Assembly: GCF_000331775.1 (NCBI RefSeq)
Contig: NZ_CAPJ01000294.1
Span: 1-7,130 of the forward strand
Reading direction: 5' to 3'
Source: Xanthomonas translucens pv. translucens DSM 18974
GTDB lineage: Bacteria; Pseudomonadota; Gammaproteobacteria; Xanthomonadales; Xanthomonadaceae
Length of the DNA stretch: 7,130 nucleotides
Shown: positions 1-6,437 of the stretch, one piece after another
Position numbering within the stretch: the first letter of the stretch is position 1
How the letters are laid out: each line of letters starts with the position of its first letter
Notes under the pieces: generated by a model
Told to the model about the DNA's origin: nothing
Seen by the model: only the letters and a program-made list of their open reading frames with translations
Databases searched by the model: none
Program-made: the position numbers and the translations under genes

Positions 1-59
1 TTCAGCCGCGACCGAGTCTTACCGGCAACGCCCGGTCGCGGCTGAAGCCGCTCCTGCAA
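1..59. repeat. REP-type palindrome, left end cut by the window edge
   Basis: Bases 1-14 (TTCAGCCGCGACCG) are the exact reverse complement of bases 33-46, giving a perfect 14-bp stem with an 18-base loop. The right arm continues outward as GCCGCTCCTGCAA to about base 59. The matching outer part of the left arm would lie before base 1, so the element is incomplete here. The GGAGCGGCTTCAGCCGCGAC-type core is a familiar dispersed repeat of Xanthomonas, Stenotrophomonas and Pseudomonas, where such REPs are mobilised by RAYT transposases; that is family knowledge recalled, not searched. It lies downstream of prc, the usual extragenic position, and as a strong hairpin could act as a back-up transcription barrier or protect mRNA ends. 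Confidence 0.8.
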
Positions 60-218
60 AGAGCCTGTTGGCCGCCTATCAGGGCTGATGACCGAGGCGA
101 ACCTGAGGCTGCAGCGCGATCGCCGGTAGCGTGCGTGGCTGGCCACTGCGCCACAGCGTTCGGCAGCGGCAGCGCAGAACGCAAGCGATGGCGCGCGCGG
201 CCACGCAGACGCCCAACG
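60..218. other. Intergenic stretch with no recognised gene
   Basis: Between the REP palindrome and the prc terminator I see no convincing gene, RNA or motif on either strand. Frames that are open here are continuations of antisense frames across prc and have no recognisable protein character. Confidence 0.5.
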
Positions 219-250
219 AAAAACGCGCCACCGCTGAGCGATGGCGCGTT
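219..250 (-). terminator. Rho-independent terminator of prc
   Basis: Read on the minus strand, a 9-bp perfect stem (AACGCGCCA, 242-250, pairing with TGGCGCGTT, 222-230) is closed by an 11-base loop that can itself pair partly. It is followed directly by a run of five T residues (219-223, partly shared with the stem foot). It starts 30 bases after the prc stop codon, the expected place for an intrinsic terminator. The plus-strand reading lacks an equally good T tract, so the orientation serves prc. Confidence 0.85.
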
Positions 251-279
251 CGGTTTTCGCGCGGCGATGGAGCGCAGGC

Positions 280-2457
280 TCAGTCGGCCCAGCGCCCCGG
301 GCCGGTGGACTGCGGCAGCACCTGCACCGACAGCGGGTGGTCCTTTTCCAGCAGGTTCAGCGCGTCGGCCAGGATCGAGGCCGACTCGCGCAGCAGCGGA
401 TCCGGGCGCTTGTCGACCAGCTTCTCGCGCGCGGCGTCCTTGATGATGTCGCGCTCGTTGCCGGTCAGGCCGTCGTCGCTGCTGTCGTCGGCGAGCGGGT
501 CCAGCGGCAGGCCAAGCTGCTTGCGCATTTCCTGGCGCTGCTTGCGCTGCACGTCCTGCTTCTCGCGCTCGGCGCGGCGCTCGGCCTCGTTGAGCACCAC
601 GTACTTCTTCGCCGCTTCGGTGCGGAACTGCTGCACGTCCTCTTCCCACCACTGGAATTCCTTGTCGCTGGCGATGCGGCTGGCGTGCAGCGTCTCCAGC
701 TTCGGCAGCAGCGGCGCGAAGTTGCCGTACTGGGTGTGCGGCACCGCAGCGATGCGGGTCCACGGCAAGGCGTTGGGATAGGTGCTCTCGCCGAACTCGG
801 TGGCATCGACGCTGGCCGGGAACGCGATGTCCGGCACCACGCCCTTGTGCTGGGTGCTGCTGCCGCTGACCCGGAAGAACTGGGCGATGGTCAGCTTGAC
901 CTGGCCGAAGCGGTCGGTCTGGTTGGCCGGCCAGCGGTCCAGGTCGACGATGTTCTGCACCGTGCCCTTGCCGAAGCTGGTTTCGCCGATGATCAGGCCA
1001 CGGCCGTAGTCCTGGATGGCGCCGGCGAAGATCTCCGACGCCGAGGCCGAACCGCGGTTGATCAGCACGGCCAGCGGGCCGTCCCAGGCCACGCCCGGGT
1101 TCTGGTCGCTGTTGACGGTGACGCGGCCGCCGGATTCGCGCACCTGCACCACCGGACCCTGCTCGATGAACAGGCCGGTGAGTTCGATCGCCTCGTCCAG
1201 CGAACCGCCGCCGTTGTTGCGCAGGTCCAGCACCACGCCGTCGAGTTTGTCGGTCTTGAAACCGGCCAGCAGCTTGGCCACGTCGCGGGTCGCCGAGGCG
1301 TAGTCGCTGGCGTTGCGGCGGCGGCCCTCGAAGTCCTGGTAGAACGCCGGCAGCTTGATCACGCCGACGCGCCGCGCCGGTTCGCCGTCCTTCGCCGGCA
1401 GGGTGATGGTCTCGCCCTTGGCGGCCTGTTCTGCCAGGCGCACCTTCTGCCGGGTCAGCAGCAACTGGCGGTGCTTGCCGTCCACGCCGGCCTCCGCCGG
1501 GATGTACTCCAGGCGCACCTGGGTGTCCTTGTCGCCGCGGATCTTGGCCACCACGTCGTCGATGCGCCAGCCGATCACGTCCTCGACCTGGCCGGCCTTG
1601 CCCTGGCCGACGCCGACGATGCGGTCGCCCGGCTTCAGCGTGCCGTCCACCGCGGCCGGACCGCCGGGGATGACCTCGCGGATCACCACCATGTCGTCCT
1701 GCTTCTGCAGCTGCGCGCCGATGCCTTCCAGCGACAGCGACATCTGCTGGTTGAAGTTCTCGGCGGTGCGCGGGGTGAAGTAGTCGGTGTGCGGATCGAC
1801 GGTGTTGGTGTAGGCGTTCATGAAGAACTGGAACACGTCCTCGCTCTTCAGTTCCTTCACCGAATCGGCGAGGTTGGCGTAGCGCTTGTCCAGGGTCTTG
1901 CGGATGTCCTCGGACTTCTTGCCGGCCAGCTTGAGCCGCAGCCAGTCGTTCATCACCGACTTGCGCCACAGTTCGTCCAGCTCCCGGTCATCCTTGGGCC
2001 ACGGCACGTCCTTGCGGTCGTAATCGAACTTCTCGCTGCCGTTGAAATCGAAGTCCTGCTTGAGCAGCTTGCGCGCGTAGCCGATGCGCTCGTCCACGCG
2101 CTGCCGGTACACGGCGAACACCTGGAACGCCGGCTCCAGCTGGCCGGAGGCGATGTTGCTGCCGAGGTTGGCCTGGAACGCGGCGAACTTGTCCACATCG
2201 GCCTGGGTGAAGAACTGCTTGCTGCCGTCCAGCGTCTCCATGTACTTCTTGAAGACTTCCTTCGAGGTCGCTTCGTCCAGCGCGCGCGGCCGGTAGGCAT
2301 AGCGGCTGTCGGAGAGCAGCCCGTACACCAGCTTGGCGGTGGTGGACTGGTCGGCGGTCGAAGCCGCCGGCAGCGCGGGCGCATCGGTGCGGGCGAACAG
2401 CGCAAGCGGCGTGGTCAGCGCGAACGCCAGCAGGAAGACGGAAGCTTTGAATTTCAT
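280..2457 (-). CDS. prc: Carboxy-terminal processing (tail-specific) protease Prc/Tsp
   Basis: Periplasmic serine protease of family S41A that degrades or trims proteins from their C-termini; in E. coli the homologue processes FtsI and, with NlpI, degrades the peptidoglycan hydrolase MepS. The 725-residue product begins with a signal peptide (about 1-22, Lys-rich start then a hydrophobic core ending LALFA). Next come the Prc N-terminal helical domain (about 40-225), a PDZ domain (about 240-330), the S41 catalytic domain (about 360-550) and the C-terminal domain with a charged helix near 620-650. The catalytic residues are readable: Ser472 in GSASASEIF, Asp483 in QDYGR and Lys497 in FGKGTVQ; the 25-residue Ser-Lys spacing equals E. 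coli S430/K455. The substrate-loop motif LDLRNNGGGS is at 411-419. It is slightly longer than E. coli Prc (682). ATG 2457 is chosen because it gives the signal peptide and has GAGAG (2465-2469) seven bases upstream. A terminator follows. Operon membership with lipA is doubtful given the 240-base gap. Confidence 0.97.
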   Translation of the reverse strand: MKFKASVFLLAFALTTPLALFARTDAPALPAASTADQSTTAKLVYGLLSDSRYAYRPRALDEATSKEVFKKYMETLDGSKQFFTQADVDKFAAFQANLGSNIASGQLEPAFQVFAVYRQRVDERIGYARKLLKQDFDFNGSEKFDYDRKDVPWPKDDRELDELWRKSVMNDWLRLKLAGKKSEDIRKTLDKRYANLADSVKELKSEDVFQFFMNAYTNTVDPHTDYFTPRTAENFNQQMSLSLEGIGAQLQKQDDMVVIREVIPGGPAAVDGTLKPGDRIVGVGQGKAGQVEDVIGWRIDDVVAKIRGDKDTQVRLEYIPAEAGVDGKHRQLLLTRQKVRLAEQAAKGETITLPAKDGEPARRVGVIKLPAFYQDFEGRRRNASDYASATRDVAKLLAGFKTDKLDGVVLDLRNNGGGSLDEAIELTGLFIEQGPVVQVRESGGRVTVNSDQNPGVAWDGPLAVLINRGSASASEIFAGAIQDYGRGLIIGETSFGKGTVQNIVDLDRWPANQTDRFGQVKLTIAQFFRVSGSSTQHKGVVPDIAFPASVDATEFGESTYPNALPWTRIAAVPHTQYGNFAPLLPKLETLHASRIASDKEFQWWEEDVQQFRTEAAKKYVVLNEAERRAEREKQDVQRKQRQEMRKQLGLPLDPLADDSSDDGLTGNERDIIKDAAREKLVDKRPDPLLRESASILADALNLLEKDHPLSVQVLPQSTGPGRWAD

Positions 2458-2697
2458 CTACGTACTCTCGGCACGAGGCCGTCAGGGGGGCTGCAGATCG
2501 CGTGAGACAACACGACAGTGCCGCAAGTTGCAGGCCGTGTCACCTGTTCCTGAACCAGACTAGCCGGGGCTCGGTAGCGAAATGTGAATGGCGCCGGTGC
2601 AGGCGCTGCGGGCGGGCGGCGCGGCCGCCACGGCGGGCGGCCTGGACGATCGCCAGGACGCGACGGGCGGCGCCGGAAGCAGTGCCGCAAGGCGAAC
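2458..2697. other. Intergenic region between lipA and prc
   Basis: This 240-base gap should hold the prc promoter, but I could not call one securely. On the minus strand a TTCACA lies upstream of a TAGTCT with a 20-base spacer, too long for sigma70. A 7-bp perfect dyad (GGCCGCC at 2623-2629 with GGCGGCC at 2636-2642, 6-base loop) lies 55 to 75 bases past the lipA stop. It could be a pause or termination hairpin but has no T run on either strand. No small gene is evident. Confidence 0.5.
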
Positions 2698-3714
2698 TCA
2701 AGCCGCCACGCCGGCGCCGGCAGCCTGCCGATCGGCGTGATAGGACGAGCGCACCATCGGCCCGGAGGCGACGTGGCTGAAGCCCAGCGCGTTGCCGTAC
2801 TCCTCCAGCGCCGTGTACTCCTCCGGCGTCCAGTAGCGCATCACCGGGTGGTGGTGCGCGGTCGGCTGCAGGTACTGGCCGATGGTGACCATGTCCACGG
2901 CGTGCGCGCGCAGGTCGCGCAGCGTGGCCTGCACCTGCGCCATGGTCTCGCCCAGGCCGAGCATGATCCCGGACTTGGTGGCGATGGCCGGGTGCTGCGC
3001 CTTGAACTTCTGCAGCAGGGTCAGCGACCACTGGTAGTCGGCGCCGGGACGCACATTCGGATACAGGTCCGGCACGGTCTCGATGTTGTGGTTGAACACG
3101 TCCGGCGGATTGGTCGCCAGGATCTCCAGCGCGCGGTCCATGCGGCCCTTGCCGCGGAAGTCCGGGGTCAGGATCTCGATGCGGGTGGCCGGCGCGGCGG
3201 CGCGGATCGCGCCGATGCAGTCGGCGAAATGCTGGGCGCCGCCGTCGCGCAGGTCGTCGCGATCGACGCTGGTCACCACCACGTAGCGCAGGCCCATGTC
3301 GGCCACGGTCTGCGCCAGGGTGGCCGGCTCACTGGCGTCCGGCGGCTTGGGCCGGCCGTGGGCGACGTCGCAGAACGAGCAGCGGCGAGTGCAGACCTCG
3401 CCCAGGATCATGAAGGTGGCGGTGCCGTGGCTGAAGCACTCATGGATGTTCGGGCAGCTGGCTTCCTCGCAGACCGTGACCAGGCGGTTCTCGCGCAGCT
3501 TGGCCTTGAGGGTCTGCACCGCGTTGCCGGACGGGATCCGCACCCGGATCCACGACGGCTTGCGCAGCACCGGCGCGTCGACGAACTGCACCGGCGAGCG
3601 GTTGATCTTGTCCCCGCCCAGTTGCTTGACGCCGGCCTGCAGCGGCGCGGACGCAGGCACGCTGTCGCCGGAAAGGACCTGCAAGGGGATGGAGCGTGCG
3701 CTGGGCTGGGTCAT
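2698..3714 (-). CDS. lipA: Lipoyl synthase LipA
   Basis: Radical S-adenosylmethionine enzyme that inserts two sulfur atoms at C6 and C8 of protein-bound octanoyl groups, making the lipoyl cofactor of pyruvate and 2-oxoglutarate dehydrogenases and the glycine cleavage H protein; cytoplasmic. In the 338-residue product the auxiliary 4Fe-4S cluster cysteines are Cys82, Cys87 and Cys93 ([12 protein letters not shown]). The radical-SAM CX3CX2C cysteines are Cys108, Cys112 and Cys115 (CTRRCSFC). The terminal RSSYHA motif (322-327) supplies the conserved serine ligand of the auxiliary cluster. All are intact. The core closely follows E. coli LipA (321 residues), with a somewhat longer N-terminus (about 1-45 is poorly conserved) and a two-residue insertion at [11 protein letters not shown] 3714 lies 22 bases after the lipB stop with no clear Shine-Dalgarno, so translation may depend partly on coupling to lipB. 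Confidence 0.98.
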   Translation of the reverse strand: MTQPSARSIPLQVLSGDSVPASAPLQAGVKQLGGDKINRSPVQFVDAPVLRKPSWIRVRIPSGNAVQTLKAKLRENRLVTVCEEASCPNIHECFSHGTATFMILGEVCTRRCSFCDVAHGRPKPPDASEPATLAQTVADMGLRYVVVTSVDRDDLRDGGAQHFADCIGAIRAAAPATRIEILTPDFRGKGRMDRALEILATNPPDVFNHNIETVPDLYPNVRPGADYQWSLTLLQKFKAQHPAIATKSGIMLGLGETMAQVQATLRDLRAHAVDMVTIGQYLQPTAHHHPVMRYWTPEEYTALEEYGNALGFSHVASGPMVRSSYHADRQAAGAGVAA

Positions 3715-3736
3715 GGCGTCGTCGGCGGGCAGGCGG

Positions 3737-4450
3737 TCAGGCCGCGTGCGTGAGCGTGAGGTCGGGCAAGGCGTCGAGCGGCTGCAGGGTCAGCCCGAAC
3801 TGGCGCGCCAGTTGGGCCAGCAGCACCGGTTTGACGGCCTGCATGCCGGAGGGACCGCCCAAGTCTAGCACCGAGGTCACCCGCAGGCCTTGATAGCCGC
3901 AGGGGTTGATGCGGTGGAACGGCTCCAGGTCCATCGCCACGTTGAACGACAGGCCGTGGAAGGTGCAGCCGCGGCGCACGCGGATGCCGAGCGCGGCGAC
4001 CTTGGCCGCGCCGACGTAGACGCCGGGCGCGCCGTCGCGGCGCTGGCCGAGGATGTTCCATTCGTCCAGCGTGTCGATGATGGCCTGCTCGATCCGGCAC
4101 ACGTAGTCGCGCACGCCGATCTTCAGCCGGCGCAGGTCCAGCAGCGGATACACCACCAACTGGCCGGGGCCGTGGTAGGTGACCTGGCCGCCGCGGTCCA
4201 CGTGCAGCACGGGGATCTCGCCGGGCGCCAGCACGTGTTCGGGCTTGCCGGCCTGGCCGAGGGTGAACACCGGCTCGTGCTCGACCACCCACAGCTCGTC
4301 GGCATCGGTTTCCGCGCGCGTATCGGTGAAGCGCTGCATCGCCCGCCACACCGGCAGGTAGGGCTGGCGGCCGAGATCGCGGACCCGGCACGGCGGCAGC
4401 GCCGGCGTCGGTTCCGGCGGCAGCACGGCGGCGCCGGCTACAGCGTCCAC
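3737..4450 (-). CDS. lipB: Octanoyl-[acyl-carrier protein]:protein N-octanoyltransferase LipB
   Basis: Transfers octanoate from octanoyl-ACP to the lysine of lipoyl domains, the first step of endogenous lipoate synthesis; LipA then acts on the product. The protein (237 residues from the GTG start) carries the family motifs [12 protein letters not shown] (86-97), [13 protein letters not shown] (143-155), RRGCTFHGL (159-167) and INPCGY (181-186). The catalytic Lys150 and acyl-accepting Cys184 are 34 residues apart, as in E. coli (K135/C169). The start is taken as GTG 4450 because GGAAG (4455-4459) precedes it and because it overlaps the upstream DUF493 gene by 13 bases, an arrangement that favours translational coupling. 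This start gives an N-terminus of about 20 residues (Ala/Pro-rich) before homology begins at [11 protein letters not shown] later GTG (codon 9) is possible but lacks a visible ribosome site. Confidence 0.96.
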   Translation of the reverse strand: MDAVAGAAVLPPEPTPALPPCRVRDLGRQPYLPVWRAMQRFTDTRAETDADELWVVEHEPVFTLGQAGKPEHVLAPGEIPVLHVDRGGQVTYHGPGQLVVYPLLDLRRLKIGVRDYVCRIEQAIIDTLDEWNILGQRRDGAPGVYVGAAKVAALGIRVRRGCTFHGLSFNVAMDLEPFHRINPCGYQGLRVTSVLDLGGPSGMQAVKPVLLAQLARQFGLTLQPLDALPDLTLTHAA

Positions 4451-4716
4451 TTCACTTCCGGGTGCTCGCGCAGCGCCAGGTGCGCAGCGTCGTACTGGCC
4501 GCGGTCGGCGGCGCGGAAGGCGATCCGCACCGACACGTACTTGCCGTTGGACGAATGCTTCCAGCTGATGCGCTCTTCCAGCACGTCCACCCCGGCCTGG
4601 GCGAGCAGGCGCGGCAGTTCGGTTTCCAGCCCGGTGTTGGCGGTGCCCATCGCGCTGAGCTCGAAGACGCCGGGGAACTGGAAGCCGTGTTCGGGGTTGT
4701 CCGAGGTGATGTCCAT
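4438..4716 (-). CDS. DUF493 / YbeD-family protein, first gene of the lipoate operon
   Basis: Small cytoplasmic protein of 92 residues resembling E. coli YbeD (87 residues), whose fold is a ferredoxin-like ACT-type alpha/beta domain. Visible family features are [13 protein letters not shown] (12-24), the central [13 protein letters not shown] block (55-67) and a C-terminal short strand ending VKWTL. YbeD-type genes very often sit beside lipB. A regulatory role in lipoate metabolism has been suggested from that neighbourhood, but no biochemical function can be read from the sequence. ATG 4716 is the only sensible start; there is no Shine-Dalgarno upstream, and a promoter -10 ends only six bases before it. 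The stop overlaps the lipB start by 13 bases. Confidence 0.92.
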   Translation of the reverse strand: MDITSDNPEHGFQFPGVFELSAMGTANTGLETELPRLLAQAGVDVLEERISWKHSSNGKYVSVRIAFRAADRGQYDAAHLALREHPEVKWTL

Positions 4717-4722
4717 GGCTGC

Positions 4723-4751
4723 ATTATCGGGCCGGCGCCGGGCAAACCCAA
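4723..4751 (-). promoter_or_regulatory. Sigma70-like promoter of DUF493-lipB-lipA, possibly leaderless
   Basis: On the minus strand TTGGGT (4746-4751) and GATAAT (4723-4728) are separated by exactly 17 bases. The -10 matches TATAAT in five of six positions; the -35 matches only the TTG and the final base loosely. GATAAT is followed by six bases and then the ATG at 4716, so initiation at the usual distance would start at or next to the A of the ATG. The absence of a Shine-Dalgarno between the two agrees with a leaderless mRNA. Seen in sequence; activity is inferred. Confidence 0.6.
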
Positions 4752-4982
4752 GGCCGCGGCGCGCCGGCAGGCGGCGTGCCGCGGCGGTGGCGGTAGCCGC
4801 GTCGTGTCAGCGTGCGCACGCGGTCGGCAAGCGATGCCAGTAGGACGAACCGATACGGCGACATGGCGTTCGCGCCCCGCCGCCGCGGCCTATGCTGGCC
4901 CCGGCACTTTCATGAACGCAGGCTTCACAGAACACGCGCATCCAGCCCGCTAGCGTCGCTCCACCCATGCCTTTCCGCCCCC
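4752..4982. other. Divergent intergenic region between the lipoate operon and the lpxR-like gene
   Basis: This region should contain the plus-strand promoter of the LpxR-like gene. The best candidate -10 is TATGCT at 4891-4896 (four of six), without a convincing -35. An 8-bp palindrome TTCATGAA lies at 4909-4916, about 80 bases before the ATG and just downstream of that -10, where an operator could sit. Both are weak suggestions. No small gene with protein character was seen. Confidence 0.35.
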
Positions 4983-4987
4983 AGGGA
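4983..4987 (+). promoter_or_regulatory. Ribosome binding site AGGGA for the lpxR-like gene
   Basis: AGGGA ends eight bases before ATG 4996, a normal spacing. It supports that start, which also yields a clean signal peptide. Confidence 0.7.
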
Positions 4988-4995
4988 CGCCGCCC

Positions 4996-6054
4996 ATGCC
5001 GCCATCGCGCCTGCCTCTCGCCTTCGCCCTCCTGCTCGCCATCGCCACGCTGCCCGCTGCCGCTGCCGACCGTTGTGCCGGCAGCGCGCTGCAGGACACG
5101 CCGCCGACGGTGAACTTCCGCGTCGACAACGACCTGTTCGGCGGCGCCGACCAGGACCAGGGCTATAGCAACGGCTTCGGCATGACCCTGGTCTCGCCGA
5201 ACCTGGTCGACTACACCGACGATCCCTGCCTGCCGCGACTCGCGCGCACGCTCAACCGCTACCTGGAACGCCTGCATCCGGGCGAGTTCGAGCAGCAGAA
5301 CATGGTCTTCAGCTTCGGCCAGGCCATTTTCACCCCGACCGACAAGACCCGCCGCGACCTGATCGAGGACGACCGTCCCTATGTCGGCATCCTGGCGGTG
5401 ATCCTCGGTTACAACGCGCGCAACCAGGACCGCCTGCGCACCACCCAACTGACCCTGGGCATGGTCGGCCCGTCGGCGCAGGGCAAGCAGATGCAGGACG
5501 CGGTACACGACGCGCTCGGCGACGAGAAATTCCTCGGTTGGGACAACCAGTTGCACGACGAACCGGTGTTCCGCCTGGTGCACGAACGCATGCGCCGCTG
5601 GCCCGGCGACGCGGCGGTCAACGCCGACGGCTGGGGTTGGGATGCGATCAGCCACTGGGGCGGCGCGCTCGGCACCCTGCAGACCCACGCCAATGCCGGC
5701 GGCGAACTGCGCTTCGGCTGGAAACTGCCGGACGACTTCGGCAGCTCGCCGCTGCGCCCGGCCGGCGAGAACACCGCCCCGCCCCGCTACGGCCTGGGCC
5801 GCGGCTGGTCGGCGCACCTGTTCCTGACCAGCGATGCGCGCAGGGTGCTGCGCGACATCACCCTGGACGGCAACACCTTCCGCGACAGCCACAGCGTAAA
5901 CAAACGCCCCTTCGTCGGCCAAGCCGGCTTCGGCCTGGCGGTGATGCGCGGCAACTGGAAGTTCGCACTGGCGCGCTACTGGAGCACCCGCGAATTCGAC
6001 CTGCAGCAGCAGACCCCGGTGTTCGGCAGCTTCACGATCAGTCGGCGGCTCTGA
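4996..6054 (+). CDS. Outer-membrane lipid A 3'-O-deacylase, LpxR family (DUF2219)
   Basis: Predicted outer-membrane beta-barrel hydrolase that removes the 3'-linked acyloxyacyl chain from lipid A, a surface remodelling step that in Salmonella LpxR is calcium-dependent and lowers TLR4 recognition. The 352-residue product has a signal peptide (about 1-24, hydrophobic 8-20, AAA before Asp25). By alignment from memory to Salmonella LpxR, the active-site residues are Asn45 and Asp46 (VDNDLF), Ser58 in GYSNG where Salmonella has Thr34, His171 in QDAVHDALG and Glu177 in GDEK; the six-residue His-Glu spacing equals H122/E128. The FSFGQAIFTP block (105-114) and the DRPYVG stretch (126-131) are also family-like, and later alternating strands fit a 12-strand barrel. 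The last residues are FTISRRL, so there is no C-terminal Phe, unusual for a barrel. Two cysteines (27, 78) could form a periplasmic disulfide. It is transcribed away from the lipoate operon and toward the effector genes; no functional tie to either is apparent. The exact lipid A specificity is not readable. Confidence 0.88.
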   Translation: MPPSRLPLAFALLLAIATLPAAAADRCAGSALQDTPPTVNFRVDNDLFGGADQDQGYSNGFGMTLVSPNLVDYTDDPCLPRLARTLNRYLERLHPGEFEQQNMVFSFGQAIFTPTDKTRRDLIEDDRPYVGILAVILGYNARNQDRLRTTQLTLGMVGPSAQGKQMQDAVHDALGDEKFLGWDNQLHDEPVFRLVHERMRRWPGDAAVNADGWGWDAISHWGGALGTLQTHANAGGELRFGWKLPDDFGSSPLRPAGENTAPPRYGLGRGWSAHLFLTSDARRVLRDITLDGNTFRDSHSVNKRPFVGQAGFGLAVMRGNWKFALARYWSTREFDLQQQTPVFGSFTISRRL

Positions 6055-6076
6055 AAAGCCGGGATTGGGAATGGGG

Positions 6077-6106
6077 TGATGCCTCTTGCGCTCCGCGCAG
6101 GCATCA
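6077..6106. terminator. Stem-loop at the convergent junction, possible shared terminator
   Basis: TGATGCCT (6077-6084) pairs perfectly with AGGCATCA (6099-6106), with a 14-base loop that can form further GC pairs. It lies 22 bases after the lpxR-like stop and includes the stop codon of the minus-strand orphan module. There is no clear T run on either side, so it is at best a weak or factor-assisted terminator. Confidence 0.4.
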
Positions 6107-6415
6107 ACGCATCACAGGCCCACCTCTGCCACCAGGACCCTCCAGCTGGCGCTGCTGTGCCTGCAGCGCCAGCTGCTGCGCGCGCTGTTGATTGAACGCC
6201 TGCGCCTGCTGCAGCGTGTCGTGCATCGGCGCGGACGGCTGCGACACCTCCGTGGCGGCACGAAATCCTGCAGTGGCTCCCGCCCCCCATAACGTCTCTT
6301 CAGCCATCAACACGCGGTCGATCTTGCCGGCGGCGTCGATGCCGGCCTGCTTGGCATCGAGCATCGCCTGCGCCACGTGGCCGCCATCCACGCGCCCATT
6401 CCACCCGGCTTGGCG
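6104..6415 (-). pseudogene. Orphan, N-terminally truncated XVIPCD-like secretion domain
   Basis: The open frame runs from just after a TAA (6416-6418) to TGA (6104-6106). A GTG at 6391 is the first plausible start (95 residues) and an ATG occurs ten codons in; neither has a good ribosome site. The translation resembles the later two thirds of an XVIPCD, the C-terminal signal recognised by VirD4 in the Xanthomonadales antibacterial T4SS. It has VAQAMLDAKQAGID, then KIDRVLM, a WGAGATAGFRA strand segment, SQPSAPMHDTLQQAQAFNQQ, and a Gln-rich tail ending GGPVMR. It lines up with the neighbouring complete domain at LLQFTAACRENGI and DLDAPSPAPEHSIRQIQQ, but the expected start of the domain (DP.HP..N..Y..L) is missing, as is any toxin domain. 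I infer a remnant of an older effector 3' end, or a displaced tail awaiting recombination. Translation by reinitiation after the upstream TAG (47 bases away) cannot be excluded. Confidence 0.68.
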
Positions 6416-6437
6416 TTAAAAGCATGGCGGGCGCGGA

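Noticed and set aside
2..1969. A 655-codon minus-strand open frame overlapping prc in another frame
   Set aside because: Its translation is Arg/Gly/Ala-rich and shadows prc; its C-terminal end is the translated REP palindrome (GFSRD pattern), a well-known false-protein signature.
241..2505. A 754-codon open frame on the plus strand across prc
   Set aside because: It is antisense to a complete, motif-intact prc, and its translation is a His/Val/Leu/Arg-rich string typical of antisense frames in GC-rich genes, with no domain recognisable.
2550..2600. Candidate prc promoter TTCACA / TAGTCT on the minus strand
   Set aside because: The spacer is 20 bases and the -10 matches only three of six positions, so it is not supportable as a sigma70 promoter.
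2584..3753. A 389-codon plus-strand open frame opposite lipA
   Set aside because: Shadow of lipA, which has all its cysteine motifs; the antisense translation lacks domain character.
4807..5922. A 371-codon minus-strand open frame opposite the lpxR-like gene
   Set aside because: The plus-strand gene has a signal peptide, a ribosome site and active-site residues; the antisense frame is a composition effect.
6055..6103. Possible cognate immunity gene on the 3' side of the effector
   Set aside because: There is no room for a gene between the lpxR-like stop and the orphan module, and immunity genes of this system are usually upstream of the effector, outside this window.
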